From positions 248,001 to 312,000 of the forward strand of contig CAWFOC010000012.1 of the NCBI GenBank assembly GCA_963817395.1: a stretch of 64,000 bases of DNA, written 5' to 3'. This document shows positions 44,491 to 53,439 of the stretch, piece by piece. The position numbers and the translations under genes are program-made. Below the pieces are notes generated by a model that was not told the origin of the DNA, searched no databases, and saw only the letters and a program-made list of their open reading frames with translations. How positions within the stretch are numbered: position 1 is the stretch's first letter; each line of letters opens with the position of its first letter. This DNA is from CAWGYQ01 sp963817395. GTDB lineage: Bacteria; Acidobacteriota; Vicinamibacteria; Vicinamibacterales; CAVPJW01.

Positions 44491-47029
44491 CGCTCGGCCA
44501 CGGGAGCCGCGCTCATGACGACTTCCCCAATCCGCAGGGTGTCGCGGAGGACGCGTTGAAGCTCGTCGTGAGCCTGCTGCCCCTCTGAAGGTGTCGAGGC
44601 GAGCCAGCGTTCGGAAAACGGCGCGAGGAGCTCGCGATCGGTCCGTCGGCGTCGCGCCTGCAGCCACTGGCGCCGCTCGGTCAGTTCGGGAAGACTCTTC
44701 AGGAACTCGTGGAGGCCGAGCAACCGCGCGCCGGCGCTCGGCGGCAGCCGCTCGTCGGTCATGTCGAACGCATGCGACCGCGATCCGAGCTCGATGAAAT
44801 AGCCGGGCCGACGACGGGCCGGATCGATCTGTCGATCGAAAAGGGTCTCGCGCCCAATCCACCAGGCCGCGCGGACAAGTCCAACGGCTCCCACCTCGCG
44901 AAGGTTCTTGACGAGCGAAAACTGCTTGCGCGCGCCCTGGCTGACCAGGGCTCGTCTACAGGTCTGTGCCAGCACATCGGGACGCACTCGAGTCCGCACG
45001 GTCTTCCATCGTCCGCCCCACCGTCCGCCTGCCGCCAAGACCGCGGCGCGACCGAGTCCCGATTCGAGGAGCGCGCGATCGGCCACGAGAATGAGGGCCG
45101 CAGGCAGCACCCGCCGAAGGCCGTCGTCCTCGAGGTGCGTGTAGAGCATGCGCAGCGAGTTGCGCTCGAGGAGCCGGATGCGAGGCGGCTCCGGCCACTG
45201 GCCGGACGTCCCATGATGACGGTGGAACACGAGGGATCGCGGCGACAGCCACACTTCGTGACCCATCAGTCTGAGACGCCAGCCAAGCTCCACGTCCTCG
45301 TAGTAGGCAAACGTCGCTTCGTCCCATCCGCCAGCCCCTTCGAAGACGCGCCGGTCGACGAGGAGCGACGCGCCGCAGGCGAACAGCAGCGGCTGCTCCT
45401 CGTCCTGTCGCCCGGCGAGCGGAGCTGCGAAATCAGTCTGGTGTCCCTTGGCCTCGAAGTTGAGCAGACCGCCGACGAAATCGATGCGCCGGCCCTCCCA
45501 ATCGAGTATCCGGCTGCCCACGACAGCCGCGCGGCGGCTGCGGGCCGTGGCCACGAGCTCGCTCAACCACTCCGGATCGACGCGCGTGTCGTCGTTCAGG
45601 AACACCAGCAGATCACCCCGAGCCTCGAGGGCGCCCAGATTGTTGCCGACCGCGAAGCCGAGGTTGCGCGGCAGGCGGACCACACGGGCTCCTGAACACG
45701 CAGCCGCCGCCACTGGTTCGGGGTCCTCGGCCGACCCGTTGTCGACGACGATCACTTCGCGAAGATCCGACGGATAGGTCAGAGCCGCGAGTGAGGTCAG
45801 GCAGTCGTGCAAGTGCAGAGGACCGAGCGCCGTCAGCACGACAATGGAGACGCTCGGGTGCTCGCGGAGGGTCACCGCCAGCGGAAGCCCTGGCGCGGTC
45901 GCGAGGTCCGGCACGGTCGCGGCTCGAGGCCGGTTCGACACGAGCGATGCGAGCTCGAAGGTTTCAATCAGCGCGTCGGCAATGGGTTGCAGATCTTCGT
46001 CGTGGAGGCGAAGCGGTTCGCCGAACAGCGCAAACATCTCGCGATCGGAACGCCGGCGTCGCCGCTGAATCGCCTCTCGTTTCGCAGTCAGGGCCGGCAG
46101 CTGGACGGCCGAACTCCTCGAGCGCGATGAGATGGGCGATGAACCGGGGCGATGCGGCGACCACCAGCGGCGGACGGGCGTTCATCGCGTAGCTCTCCGG
46201 ATTCAAGGGAAGATCGCGAAAGGCCCGGGCCATGCTCAGAGCGACCGCCGCCGGCAGGACGCGGTCGAGCGTGTCCTGCTCGTAGTTCTTGAAGATCATG
46301 GCGAGCGCATTGCGCTCGTAGAGACGGAGCCTCGATGAGAGCGCCACGCGGCCGTAGGTGCCATGACGGCGGTGGTAGGTGATGGCGCTGGGAGCGAGCA
46401 CGTTGTCGTAGCCGAAGAGCGACAGCCGCCATCCGAGATCGACATCCTCGAAGTACGCGTAGAAATCCTGATCGAAGCCGCCCACCTCCTGGAAGATCTT
46501 CCGGCCGACCAGCATCGATCCGGCGCACGCGAACAGCACGCGATCTTCCGTGTGAGGCGTTCGCGGCGGGCAACCCTTCGTCGCGCTGCCACGAATGCCC
46601 GAACAGCGAGACGAGGCCGCCGGCGAAATCCACCGTCCGACCGCTCCAGTCCAGCATCTTCGAGCCCGCGCTGGCGGCGCCGTGGCGCTCGGCAGCGGCC
46701 ACGAGCTCGGCGAGCCAGTCGGCCTCGACCCGTGTGTCGTTGTTCAGGAACGCCACGAAGTCGGCGTCCGACGATTCCACGGCAGCGTTGTAGGCCGCCG
46801 CGAATCCGCGGTTCTCCGCGAAGCTCAGGACGCGAACGCCGGGATGGTGCCGGCGCACCCACTCGAGCGAATCGTCGCTCGAGGCGTTGTCCACGACCAC
46901 GAGCTCGCACCGGCCGGAGGGGTAGGTTTGCCGCTCGAGGCTTGGAAGGCAGTGTTCCAGGTGTTCCCGCCCGTTGCGGTTGAGCACGAGCACCGACACG
47001 GTCGGCGCGGGATGGCCAGCCGCCACCAT
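44487..47029 (-). CDS. Tandem double family 2 glycosyltransferase, frame broken twice
   Basis: About 847 residues with two GT2 domains in a row. The first (from the ATG at 47029) has VSVLVLNRNGREHLEHCL, VVDNASSDDSLEWV, AYNAAVESSDADFVAFLNND, the ED motif in YAYFEDVDLGWRLSLFG and HRRHGTYG. The second has VSIVVLTALGPLHLHDCLTS, VVDNGSAEDPE, FLNDDTRVDPEWL, YYEDVELGWRLRLMG and HRHHGTSG. Each ends in a similar helix: LTAKREAIQRRRRRSDREMF and LTERRQWLQARRRRTDRELL. Frame slips near 46560 and 46095 are each mended by removing one base. With both corrected there is no stop between the domains, so a single bifunctional transferase is likely. Confidence 0.75.
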
Positions 47030-47086
47030 GTCAGCCCGAGAGCGCCGTCGCCGTGCTGGGATCCGCGGCGCGCGTGATGACCATCA

Positions 47087-47515
47087 TCATGAGGTCCCGC
47101 GGATGTCCCCAGTGTCCAATGCGCTCGGCACGATCGTCGTCATCACAACGAGCAGCGCATCGACGACGAAGGCCACACGGGACAGACCGTCATAGCCGAA
47201 CACCAGCCGCGTCAGGCCGGCTGCCGCGAGAGACCCGGCTGCAGCACCCACGAGCAGACGCGGGACGACCTTGTAGAGGCCGATCGAGGAATAGACCCCG
47301 GCTGCCATCAGCAGGGCCATCTGACACGCAACCACGAGCGGCAGCGACCGCGACATGCCGGGCCAGAACACCTGGAACATGTCGCCGGAGAACCTCAGGC
47401 GGTACGCCAGCACGTAGCAGACCACGGTCAGGGCCGCATCGATCGGCAGCGCCAAACCGATGGACGGTCGCGCCGGGTGCGCGGGCAGAGTGGAGACCGC
47501 GAGCCTAGCGCCCAT
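47087..47515 (-). CDS. Small membrane protein resembling the CapD/WbpM N-terminal membrane domain
   Basis: A 142-residue protein with four hydrophobic segments (GLALPIDAALTVVCYVLAYR, SLPLVVACQMALLMAAGVY, LLVGAAAGSLAAAGLTRLVF, VAFVVDALLVVMTTI). The LAYRLRF, SIGLYKVV and VDALL features match the membrane half inside the preceding gene (FRIRFDG, KYRQIWRS, IDAVIL). So it looks like a free-standing paralogue of that half, ending where the nucleotide-binding part would begin. It overlaps the preceding gene by 11 bases. A frameshift hiding a longer protein was looked for and not supported. Confidence 0.6.
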   Translation of the reverse strand: MGARLAVSTLPAHPARPSIGLALPIDAALTVVCYVLAYRLRFSGDMFQVFWPGMSRSLPLVVACQMALLMAAGVYSSIGLYKVVPRLLVGAAAGSLAAAGLTRLVFGYDGLSRVAFVVDALLVVMTTIVPSALDTGDIRGTS

Positions 47516-49328
47516 AGCGGACGACGTCGAACGTCGGCTCGACTTCAGCCACGTCCTCGATGGTGAAGCGGGCGCGCCTCAACGGCACGCCCGATGCGCG
47601 ACAGATCTCGCCCACGCGCTGCAGCTGATCCCCGGCCAGCTCCTCGATGCTGATGATCACTTCCGAGATGGAACGCAGCCGAAGGATCTCGGGCAGGTCC
47701 AGGCTCGCCCCCACCACCGGAAGCCCCTCCAGCTTCAGCCATCGCTTGGCCGGGTCGTCGTCGATGTAGCCAACGGGTATCCCGTCGGGGCGCGTGTCGC
47801 GCAGGAGCTTGCGGACCAGCAGCGCTCCGCACCGGCCGGCGCCGTATATCAGCACGTTGCGCCCGGCGGCACGCTGACGACTCAGGTAATCGTCGATGGT
47901 CGAGATCGCCAGCCGCGCGCCAATCAGCAGAAACGTCAGGATGACGGCATCGATGATGAAGACGCCGCGGGAGAAGCGTTCGAAGCGGTACAGGTACACG
48001 ACCGCCACCACCGACGCGGCGACGCCCAGCGTGATGCCCTTGAGAATGGTGATGATCTCCGACGCGCCCAGGCTGCGCCAGATCTGCCGGTACTTGCCGA
48101 CGAACCACAAGCCCGCGAGCTGCGCCGCGATGACGATGGGAAACGAGACCGAGAAGGGCACGAAGAACGCGTCGATCTGCGCGCCGTCGAACCGGATTCG
48201 GAATGCCGCGTAGTAGGCGACGGAGATCAATCCGAGATCCAGCAGCACCTCGTACAACCGGTAGCGATACGTCAACTCGGCGACGAGGGGCGCTGAGCCG
48301 CCACCATCGAGATCCAGCATCCCGGCTGCGCGGCTCTCGTCGACGTGACCCAGCACGACGCCCATGCCCACCAGCACGATGACGTAGAGATCGATGAGGA
48401 TGATGGCGTAGCCAAACCCCACATATTGCATGCTCACGCCGACGGCGCCGCCGAGCATGGCGAGCGCGTAGAGGATCACCACGGCGCGACGCTCGCTGAT
48501 CCCGAGCGCCACCAGCCGGTGCGACGTGTGATCGCGGCCACCAATCAGGGCGCTTCGTCCGGCAAGACGCCGGGTAAAGGTGACGAAGACCACGTCGAAG
48601 ATCGGCAAGAGCAGGATCAGCACGGGAATCGCTGCGAGCCAGGCCAGCTGCGCATTCAGCGCGGGCGCGGCCATGAGACCGACCCCGCCGAGAAACGCAC
48701 CGAGAAAAAGGCTGCCGGTGTCGCCCATGAAAATGGAGGCGGGGTGGAAGTTGTAACGGAGAAAGCCAATCGCGGCTCCGACGAATGCCGCCAGCGCACA
48801 GTTGAGCGGCGTGGCCCCCGCCGGAAACAGCGCCGCCAGATAGAAAATCCCCGCGATGGCGGCCACCCCGGCCGCGAGCCCGTCGATGTTGTCGAGCAGA
48901 TTGAGCGCATTGGTGATGCCGACCATCCAGAGAATCGAGAGCAGGGCGTCGACGATGGGCGATGTCGTCAGCGGGACGGGCGGCAGCCAGTAGACAATCA
49001 CGGTGGCGATGAGGAGCTGCACCACCAGCTTCGTCGCCGGCCTGATCGTGACCAGGTCGTCGGTCATGCCGAGCAGGCTCATCAGGCCGCTGGCGATCAG
49101 GAGCGGGAGCAGTGAGACGGAGGGATACGTCGAAAGCACCCCGATGAGCACGGCCGCCACAATCGGCAGACCGCCGAGCATCGCCACCGGGCGCATGTGC
49201 CAGCGATCGCGCGTGGGCTGCGCGTAGAGACCCAGCAGCTCCACGACTCGCCGCATCAGCGGTGTCAGCAGGAGCGCCGAGCCCAGCGCGAGCCCGAACG
49301 CCGTGACCAGCGGTGCCACCTCGTGCAT
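47505..49328 (-). CDS. WecA/MraY-like sugar-1-phosphate transferase fused to the membrane half of a CapD-like protein
   Basis: A 607-residue membrane protein. Residues 1-~320 are a polyprenyl-phosphate sugar-1-phosphate transferase of the WecA type: GMTDDLVTIRPATKL, the metal region NALNLLDNIDGLAAG, FMGDTGSLFLGAFLGG and RDHTSHRLVALG. It would start repeat-unit assembly on undecaprenyl phosphate. Residues ~370-490 are four helices like CapD/WbpM N termini. Residues ~490-607 are a nucleotide-binding domain (RNVLIYGAGRCGALLVRKLL, VGYIDDDPAKRW). The C-terminal SDR dehydratase of CapD is absent. It heads the glycosyltransferase run, 52 bases after rfbC. Confidence 0.88.
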   Translation of the reverse strand: MHEVAPLVTAFGLALGSALLLTPLMRRVVELLGLYAQPTRDRWHMRPVAMLGGLPIVAAVLIGVLSTYPSVSLLPLLIASGLMSLLGMTDDLVTIRPATKLVVQLLIATVIVYWLPPVPLTTSPIVDALLSILWMVGITNALNLLDNIDGLAAGVAAIAGIFYLAALFPAGATPLNCALAAFVGAAIGFLRYNFHPASIFMGDTGSLFLGAFLGGVGLMAAPALNAQLAWLAAIPVLILLLPIFDVVFVTFTRRLAGRSALIGGRDHTSHRLVALGISERRAVVILYALAMLGGAVGVSMQYVGFGYAIILIDLYVIVLVGMGVVLGHVDESRAAGMLDLDGGGSAPLVAELTYRYRLYEVLLDLGLISVAYYAAFRIRFDGAQIDAFFVPFSVSFPIVIAAQLAGLWFVGKYRQIWRSLGASEIITILKGITLGVAASVVAVVYLYRFERFSRGVFIIDAVILTFLLIGARLAISTIDDYLSRQRAAGRNVLIYGAGRCGALLVRKLLRDTRPDGIPVGYIDDDPAKRWLKLEGLPVVGASLDLPEILRLRSISEVIISIEELAGDQLQRVGEICRASGVPLRRARFTIEDVAEVEPTFDVVRYGR

Positions 49329-49380
49329 GAACGCCTTCAGGAACCCATTCGAATCTTTCGACCGATCGCAGATCGCCGGG

Positions 49381-49941
49381 TTACGCGCGGAAGCTCGGTG
49401 CTTCGAGATACGCCTTCAAGCTCATCCCGCCGCGATCCCGCGGGGAGAGAATCGGATCCGCGATCGGCCACTCGATGGCGAGGTCGGGATCGTTCCAGGC
49501 CATCACGCGCTCGGCGGCTGGTGCATGGTATCCAGAACAGCGGTAGTGGACGTCGGCCACCGGCGACAGGGTGACGAAGCCGTGCGCGAATCCGACCGGC
49601 ACCCAGACCATGCGGAGATTGTCGGATGTCAGCTCCACCGTCAACCATTGACCGAACGATGGAGAGCCCACCCGTAAATCGACCAGCACATCCAGAATGT
49701 GGCCCTGAGTGCAACGCACGAGCTTGGCCATGGGGGCGGTCATGTCCTGGTAGTGCAGCCCTCGGAGCACACCGTACGTCGAACGTGAATGGTTGTCCTG
49801 CACCAACTCGTCGACGAGCCCGTGATCCCGGAACCGCGCACGCTGGTACACCTCGGCGAAGAACCCCCGGTCGTCCGAGTGTCGCGTGGGCTCGATGACC
49901 ACAGCGCCTTGCAACCTGGTTTCGGTCACATTCATACGCAC
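49381..49941 (-). CDS. rfbC: dTDP-4-dehydrorhamnose 3,5-epimerase
   Basis: A 186-residue cupin enzyme, normal for RmlC/RfbC, which converts dTDP-4-keto-6-deoxyglucose to its L-lyxo epimer. The signatures are VIEPTRHSDDRGFFAEVYQ, FVQDNHS-like LVQDNHSRSTYGVLRGLHYQ, the charge-relay Asp in HILDVLVDLRVGSPSFG and VPVGFAHGFVTLS with the conserved His. Together with RfbD (57045-57941) it gives the last two steps to dTDP-L-rhamnose. RfbA and RfbB are not in the window. A start at the ATG at 49935 is also possible. Confidence 0.92.
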   Translation of the reverse strand: MRMNVTETRLQGAVVIEPTRHSDDRGFFAEVYQRARFRDHGLVDELVQDNHSRSTYGVLRGLHYQDMTAPMAKLVRCTQGHILDVLVDLRVGSPSFGQWLTVELTSDNLRMVWVPVGFAHGFVTLSPVADVHYRCSGYHAPAAERVMAWNDPDLAIEWPIADPILSPRDRGGMSLKAYLEAPSFRA

Positions 49942-50040
49942 GGATCCGAGTCGGTCGTCGCCCGTGGCTGGAATGGGGCGGCGGTGGCTGTGCGGCGAGG
50001 AAGAGGCGGCGCCACCGGAAGGGGCGTCGAATCGCTCATT

Positions 50041-51036
50041 CTAGGATGTCGCAACGCGCGCCGGTTGCGGCGTGCAACCGCGAAGACGTTCGAGATCGGC
50101 ATCGACCATCATGCGGACGAGCGTGCCGAAGTCGACATCGGGCCGCCAGCCGAACGCCCGCTGGGCCTTCGAGGCATCGCCGACGAGCTGATCGACTTCT
50201 GCCGGCCGCAGAAGCTGCGGATCCAGCTTCACGTAGCGGCGCCAGTCGAGCCCGACATGACTGAACGCCACGTCGACCAGGTCCCGTACGCTGTGGCTGA
50301 CACCGGTCGCAATGACATAGTCGTCAGGCTGATCCTGCTGCAGCATCGACCACATCGCGCGCACGTAGTCTCCGGCAAACCCCCAGTCACGGTGCGCGTC
50401 CAGATTGCCGAGATTGAGCGAGTCGGCGAGCCCGAGCTTGATGCGGGCCACGCCCTGGCTCACCTTGCGGGTCACGAACTCCTCACCGCGCCGGGGCGAT
50501 TCGTGGTTGAAGAGGATGCCGGAGCACGCGAACAGCCCGTAGCTCTCGCGGTAGTTCACCGTGATGTAGTGCGCGAACACCTTCGAGACGCCGTACGGGC
50601 TGCGGGGATAGAACGGTGTGAGCTCGGTCTGCGGGACTTCCCGCACTTTGCCGAACATCTCGCTCGAGGACGCCTGATACAGCCGGATCGAGGCGTCAAC
50701 GTGACGAATCGCCTCGAGCACGCGGGTCACACCCAGCGAGTTGAACTCGCCCGTCAGAAGCGGCTGGTCCCACGACGCCGGCACGAACGACATGGCGGCG
50801 AGATTGTAGAACTCGTGCGGCGCGACGTCGCGAATCAGACGGATCAACGAGAGCTGATCGAGGAGATCGGCCGGCTGAAGCTGAATGTGCGGCAGCACCG
50901 ATTCAATGCGCCAGAGATTCGGGGCGCTCGACCGCCGGACGACGCCGACTACTTCGTAGCCTTTGGCGAGGAGCAGCTCGGCGAGATAGGAACCGTCCTG
51001 GCCGGTGATGCCGGTGATGACTGCGCGTTTGGCCAT
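50041..51036 (-). CDS. gmd: GDP-mannose 4,6-dehydratase
   Basis: A 331-residue extended SDR. It has the tetramer-type NADP site AVITGITGQDGSYLAELLL and VVRRSS, the active-site YQASSSEMFGKV with PFYPRSPYGVSKVFAHY (Tyr-x-x-x-Lys) and LFNHESPRRGEEFVTRKV. It makes GDP-4-keto-6-deoxymannose, the entry to GDP-fucose, GDP-rhamnose or perosamine. The partner (Fcl, Rmd or Per) is not obvious here, although the DegT aminotransferase at 59261 could serve a 4-keto sugar. A strong promoter precedes it (51066-51094), so it probably starts the large minus-strand transcript. Confidence 0.94.
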   Translation of the reverse strand: MAKRAVITGITGQDGSYLAELLLAKGYEVVGVVRRSSAPNLWRIESVLPHIQLQPADLLDQLSLIRLIRDVAPHEFYNLAAMSFVPASWDQPLLTGEFNSLGVTRVLEAIRHVDASIRLYQASSSEMFGKVREVPQTELTPFYPRSPYGVSKVFAHYITVNYRESYGLFACSGILFNHESPRRGEEFVTRKVSQGVARIKLGLADSLNLGNLDAHRDWGFAGDYVRAMWSMLQQDQPDDYVIATGVSHSVRDLVDVAFSHVGLDWRRYVKLDPQLLRPAEVDQLVGDASKAQRAFGWRPDVDFGTLVRMMVDADLERLRGCTPQPARVATS

Positions 51037-51065
51037 ACGTGTCAGAGAGACGCTAAAGGCTTCAG

Positions 51066-51094
51066 ATTCTAGAGGATTGGGACGCGACCGTCAA
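51066..51094 (-). promoter_or_regulatory. Sigma-70-type promoter for gmd
   Basis: On the minus strand: TTGACG (51089-51094), 17-base spacer, TAGAAT (51066-51071). This is the best sigma-70-type match in the window. Transcription would start near 51059, 23 bases before the ATG at 51036. Confidence 0.6.
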
Positions 51095-51150
51095 CGCGCC
51101 GACCACGCGGTCAGTCACGCGGCGAGACGTCTCGAGAGAGAGACCGGTGC

Positions 51151-52461
51151 TCAGAGGCGGAAGATATGCGGTTGGACCAGGCCTTTGAGAGCGTTCCTGG
51201 TATCGACGACCAGCGGCGACCGACGCACGATTTCCTCGAAATCGAACGCGCTGTGCGCCGTCGTAATCACCGCGCAGTCGATGCCTGACTGGAACGCAGT
51301 TTCCGGGGTGATGGCCTCCATCGTCTGACCGGCATGATCGATGGCCGGCACGTGCGGATCGCTGTAGGTCACGATGGCCCCACTCTTCCGCAGCAGCTCG
51401 GCCAGATCGAGCGCCGGAGATTCCCGCGCATCGCTCACGTCCGCCTTGTACGCCATCCCAAAGAGGTGCACACGGGATCCACGCAGCGGACGGCCGGCGC
51501 TGTTGAGCGCCTCGACCGTTCGCGCCAGCACGTAACGCGGCATCGTCGCATTGATGTGCCCGGCCAGCTCGATGAAACGGCTTTCGAAACCGGACTGCCG
51601 GGCCTTCCAGCTGAGGTAGAAGGGATCGATGGGAATGCAGTGCCCTCCGAGGCCCGGCCCGGGGTAGAAGGCCATGAAGCCAAAGGGCTTGGTCCTGGCC
51701 GCATCAATCACCTCCCACACATTCACGCCGAGCTCCTGGCACATCAGCGCCAGCTCGTTCACAAGCCCGATGTTGACGGCGCGAAACGTGTTCTCGAGCA
51801 GCTTCACCATCTCGGCGACGCGGCTGGTCGAGACGGGCACGACGGTGTCGACCACCGCCCGATAGAGCTCGGAGGCCACCTCGGTCGAGGCGGGATCGAC
51901 GCCGCCAACGACTTTGGGAATGTTGCGCGTCCCCCACTGCGCGTTGCCGGGGTCCACACGTTCGGGCGAAAACGCCAGAAAAAAATCGCGGCCGACCTTG
52001 AGATCCCCCGTCTGGAGGGCAGGCAGCACGACCTCTTCGGTCGTCCCCGGATACGTGGTCGACTCGAGGATGATCAACTGCCCGGCATGGAGGTGTTTGG
52101 CAACCTGCTCGACGGCTGCCACGATATAGGACAGATCGGGATCCTTGGTCTTGCGAAGCGGCGTCGGTACGCAGATGTTGACGGTGTCGAGCGTTGAGAG
52201 CGCCTCGAAATCCATCGTGGCGCGAAGCCGTCCCGCGGCGAGCATGTCCCGGAGATCACTGTCCGGCACATCACCGACATGAGAGCGCCCGTCCGTGATG
52301 CCCCGGACCTTTGCGGTGTCGATGTCGATGCCCGTCGACTGAAATCCGGCGCGAGCGAATTCCACGAGGAGCGGAAGGCCGACATAGCCGAGGCCAATGA
52401 CGCCCACGCGGGCTTCGCGACTCTTCAGCTTGTCGACGAGCGACTGGGCGTACGCGTTCAC
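51151..52461 (-). CDS. UDP-N-acetyl-hexosamine 6-dehydrogenase (WbpA/WecC-type)
   Basis: A 436-residue nucleotide-sugar dehydrogenase that oxidises C6 of a UDP-sugar twice to the uronate. The NAD motif is VGVIGLGYVGLPLLVEFARA, the catalytic Cys lies in GPGLGGHCIPIDPFYLSWKA, and ESTTYPGTTEEVVLP, FSPERVDPGN and FGMAYKADVSDARESPALD are family signatures. The GGHCIP with IDPFYL form favours UDP-GlcNAc or UDP-ManNAc dehydrogenases over UDP-glucose dehydrogenase. The start is the GTG at 52461. It is 114 bases upstream of gmd, which has its own promoter. Confidence 0.88.
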   Translation of the reverse strand: MNAYAQSLVDKLKSREARVGVIGLGYVGLPLLVEFARAGFQSTGIDIDTAKVRGITDGRSHVGDVPDSDLRDMLAAGRLRATMDFEALSTLDTVNICVPTPLRKTKDPDLSYIVAAVEQVAKHLHAGQLIILESTTYPGTTEEVVLPALQTGDLKVGRDFFLAFSPERVDPGNAQWGTRNIPKVVGGVDPASTEVASELYRAVVDTVVPVSTSRVAEMVKLLENTFRAVNIGLVNELALMCQELGVNVWEVIDAARTKPFGFMAFYPGPGLGGHCIPIDPFYLSWKARQSGFESRFIELAGHINATMPRYVLARTVEALNSAGRPLRGSRVHLFGMAYKADVSDARESPALDLAELLRKSGAIVTYSDPHVPAIDHAGQTMEAITPETAFQSGIDCAVITTAHSAFDFEEIVRRSPLVVDTRNALKGLVQPHIFRL

Positions 52462-52503
52462 CGATCGGTCCTCATGGAAAGTCGCGCAACAGGCGAGCGG
52501 CCG

Positions 52504-52509
52504 ATTCTA
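52504..52509 (-). promoter_or_regulatory. -10 box for the UDP-sugar dehydrogenase gene
   Basis: TAGAAT on the minus strand, 42 bases before the GTG at 52461. The -35 region is weak. Confidence 0.35.
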
Positions 52510-52558
52510 GCATGCGACGTAGAGGCCGACTAATGCCCGCAGAATCAGGCGCTTACGC

Positions 52559-52587
52559 TTGACTTCGCTGGATCCTCGCGGTACGCT
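52559..52587 (+). promoter_or_regulatory. Promoter for thiG, near-twin of the thiS promoter
   Basis: TTGACT, 17-base spacer, TACGCT. The first nine bases (TTGACTTCG) and both hexamers equal those before thiS at 35103. Transcription would start near 52594, leaving a 46-base leader. No TPP-riboswitch motif was seen in this leader. Confidence 0.5.
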
Positions 52588-52639
52588 GCTGATGCGTTCT
52601 GCTCTCGGGCTCGCTCGCCGACACACCGCACGCTGACCC

Positions 52640-53419
52640 ATGCTTCAGGATCCGCTCGTCATCGCCGGAAGAAGCTTTTCGTCGCGGCTCATCGTGGGCA
52701 CCGGAAAATACGCGTCTCACCCGGTGATGATGGCTGCGCATGAGGCGTCGGGCGCGGAAATCGTCACCGTGGCGGTGCGTCGCGTGAATCTCGGCGGCTC
52801 GTCCAGTGAATCGCTCCTCGACTACATCGACACGACGCGGTATACGCTGCTGCCGAACACCGCCGGCTGTTATAACGCGGCCGACGCGATTCGAACGGCG
52901 CGCCTGGGACGTGAGGCGGGACTGTCAAACTGGGTGAAGCTCGAGGTCATCGGCGACGAGCGCACGCTCTTCCCTGATAACGAGGCCCTGATCGAGGCGA
53001 CGCGCGCGCTCGTGAAGGAAGGGTTCGTGGTTCTCCCCTACACCAACGACGATCCGGTGGTGTGCCGGAAGCTCGAGGATGCGGGCGCCGCCGCGGTCAT
53101 GCCGCTCGGGGCGCCGATCGGATCCGGGCTCGGCATCCAGAACCCCAACAATATCCGGATCATCCGGGAGTTCGCCCGAGTTCCGCTCATCGTGGACGCC
53201 GGCGTGGGGACGGCCTCCGACGCGACGATCGCGATGGAGCTCGGCGCTGACGGCGTATTGATGAACACGGCGATTGCCGGAGCCGCAGATCCGGTCGCGA
53301 TGGCCGAGGCCATGCGTCTGGCCGTTCGGTCGGGTCGGCTCGCGTACCTCGCCGGGCGTATTCCCCGCAAGATGTACGCGAATGCCAGCAGCCCGGTTGA
53401 AGGCCTGATCGGCCGCTGA
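52640..53419 (+). CDS. thiG: Thiazole synthase ThiG
   Basis: A 259-residue TIM-barrel enzyme that makes the thiazole phosphate moiety of thiamine from deoxyxylulose phosphate, dehydroglycine and ThiS thiocarboxylate. The Schiff-base lysine is Lys100 in NWVKLEVIGDERTLFPDN. SRLIVGTGKYASHPVM, LPNTAGCYNAADAI, PLGAPIGSGLGIQNPNN and DAGVGTASDATIAMELGADG are highly conserved. No other thi gene is adjacent; thiS lies at 35145. It is divergent from the UDP-sugar dehydrogenase. Confidence 0.95.
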   Translation: MLQDPLVIAGRSFSSRLIVGTGKYASHPVMMAAHEASGAEIVTVAVRRVNLGGSSSESLLDYIDTTRYTLLPNTAGCYNAADAIRTARLGREAGLSNWVKLEVIGDERTLFPDNEALIEATRALVKEGFVVLPYTNDDPVVCRKLEDAGAAAVMPLGAPIGSGLGIQNPNNIRIIREFARVPLIVDAGVGTASDATIAMELGADGVLMNTAIAGAADPVAMAEAMRLAVRSGRLAYLAGRIPRKMYANASSPVEGLIGR

Positions 53420-53439
53420 CGTCGCCGGGCGGCGTTAGA

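Noticed and set aside
47029..47110. A frameshift extending the small membrane protein at 47087 into a longer CapD-like protein
   Set aside because: The other frames before the next gene give only ~19 residues (MMMVITRAADPST) with no CapD-like nucleotide-binding motif.
52588..52639. TPP riboswitch in the thiG leader
   Set aside because: The leader is only ~46 bases and lacks the CTGAGA-type thi-box; the thiS leader is shorter still.
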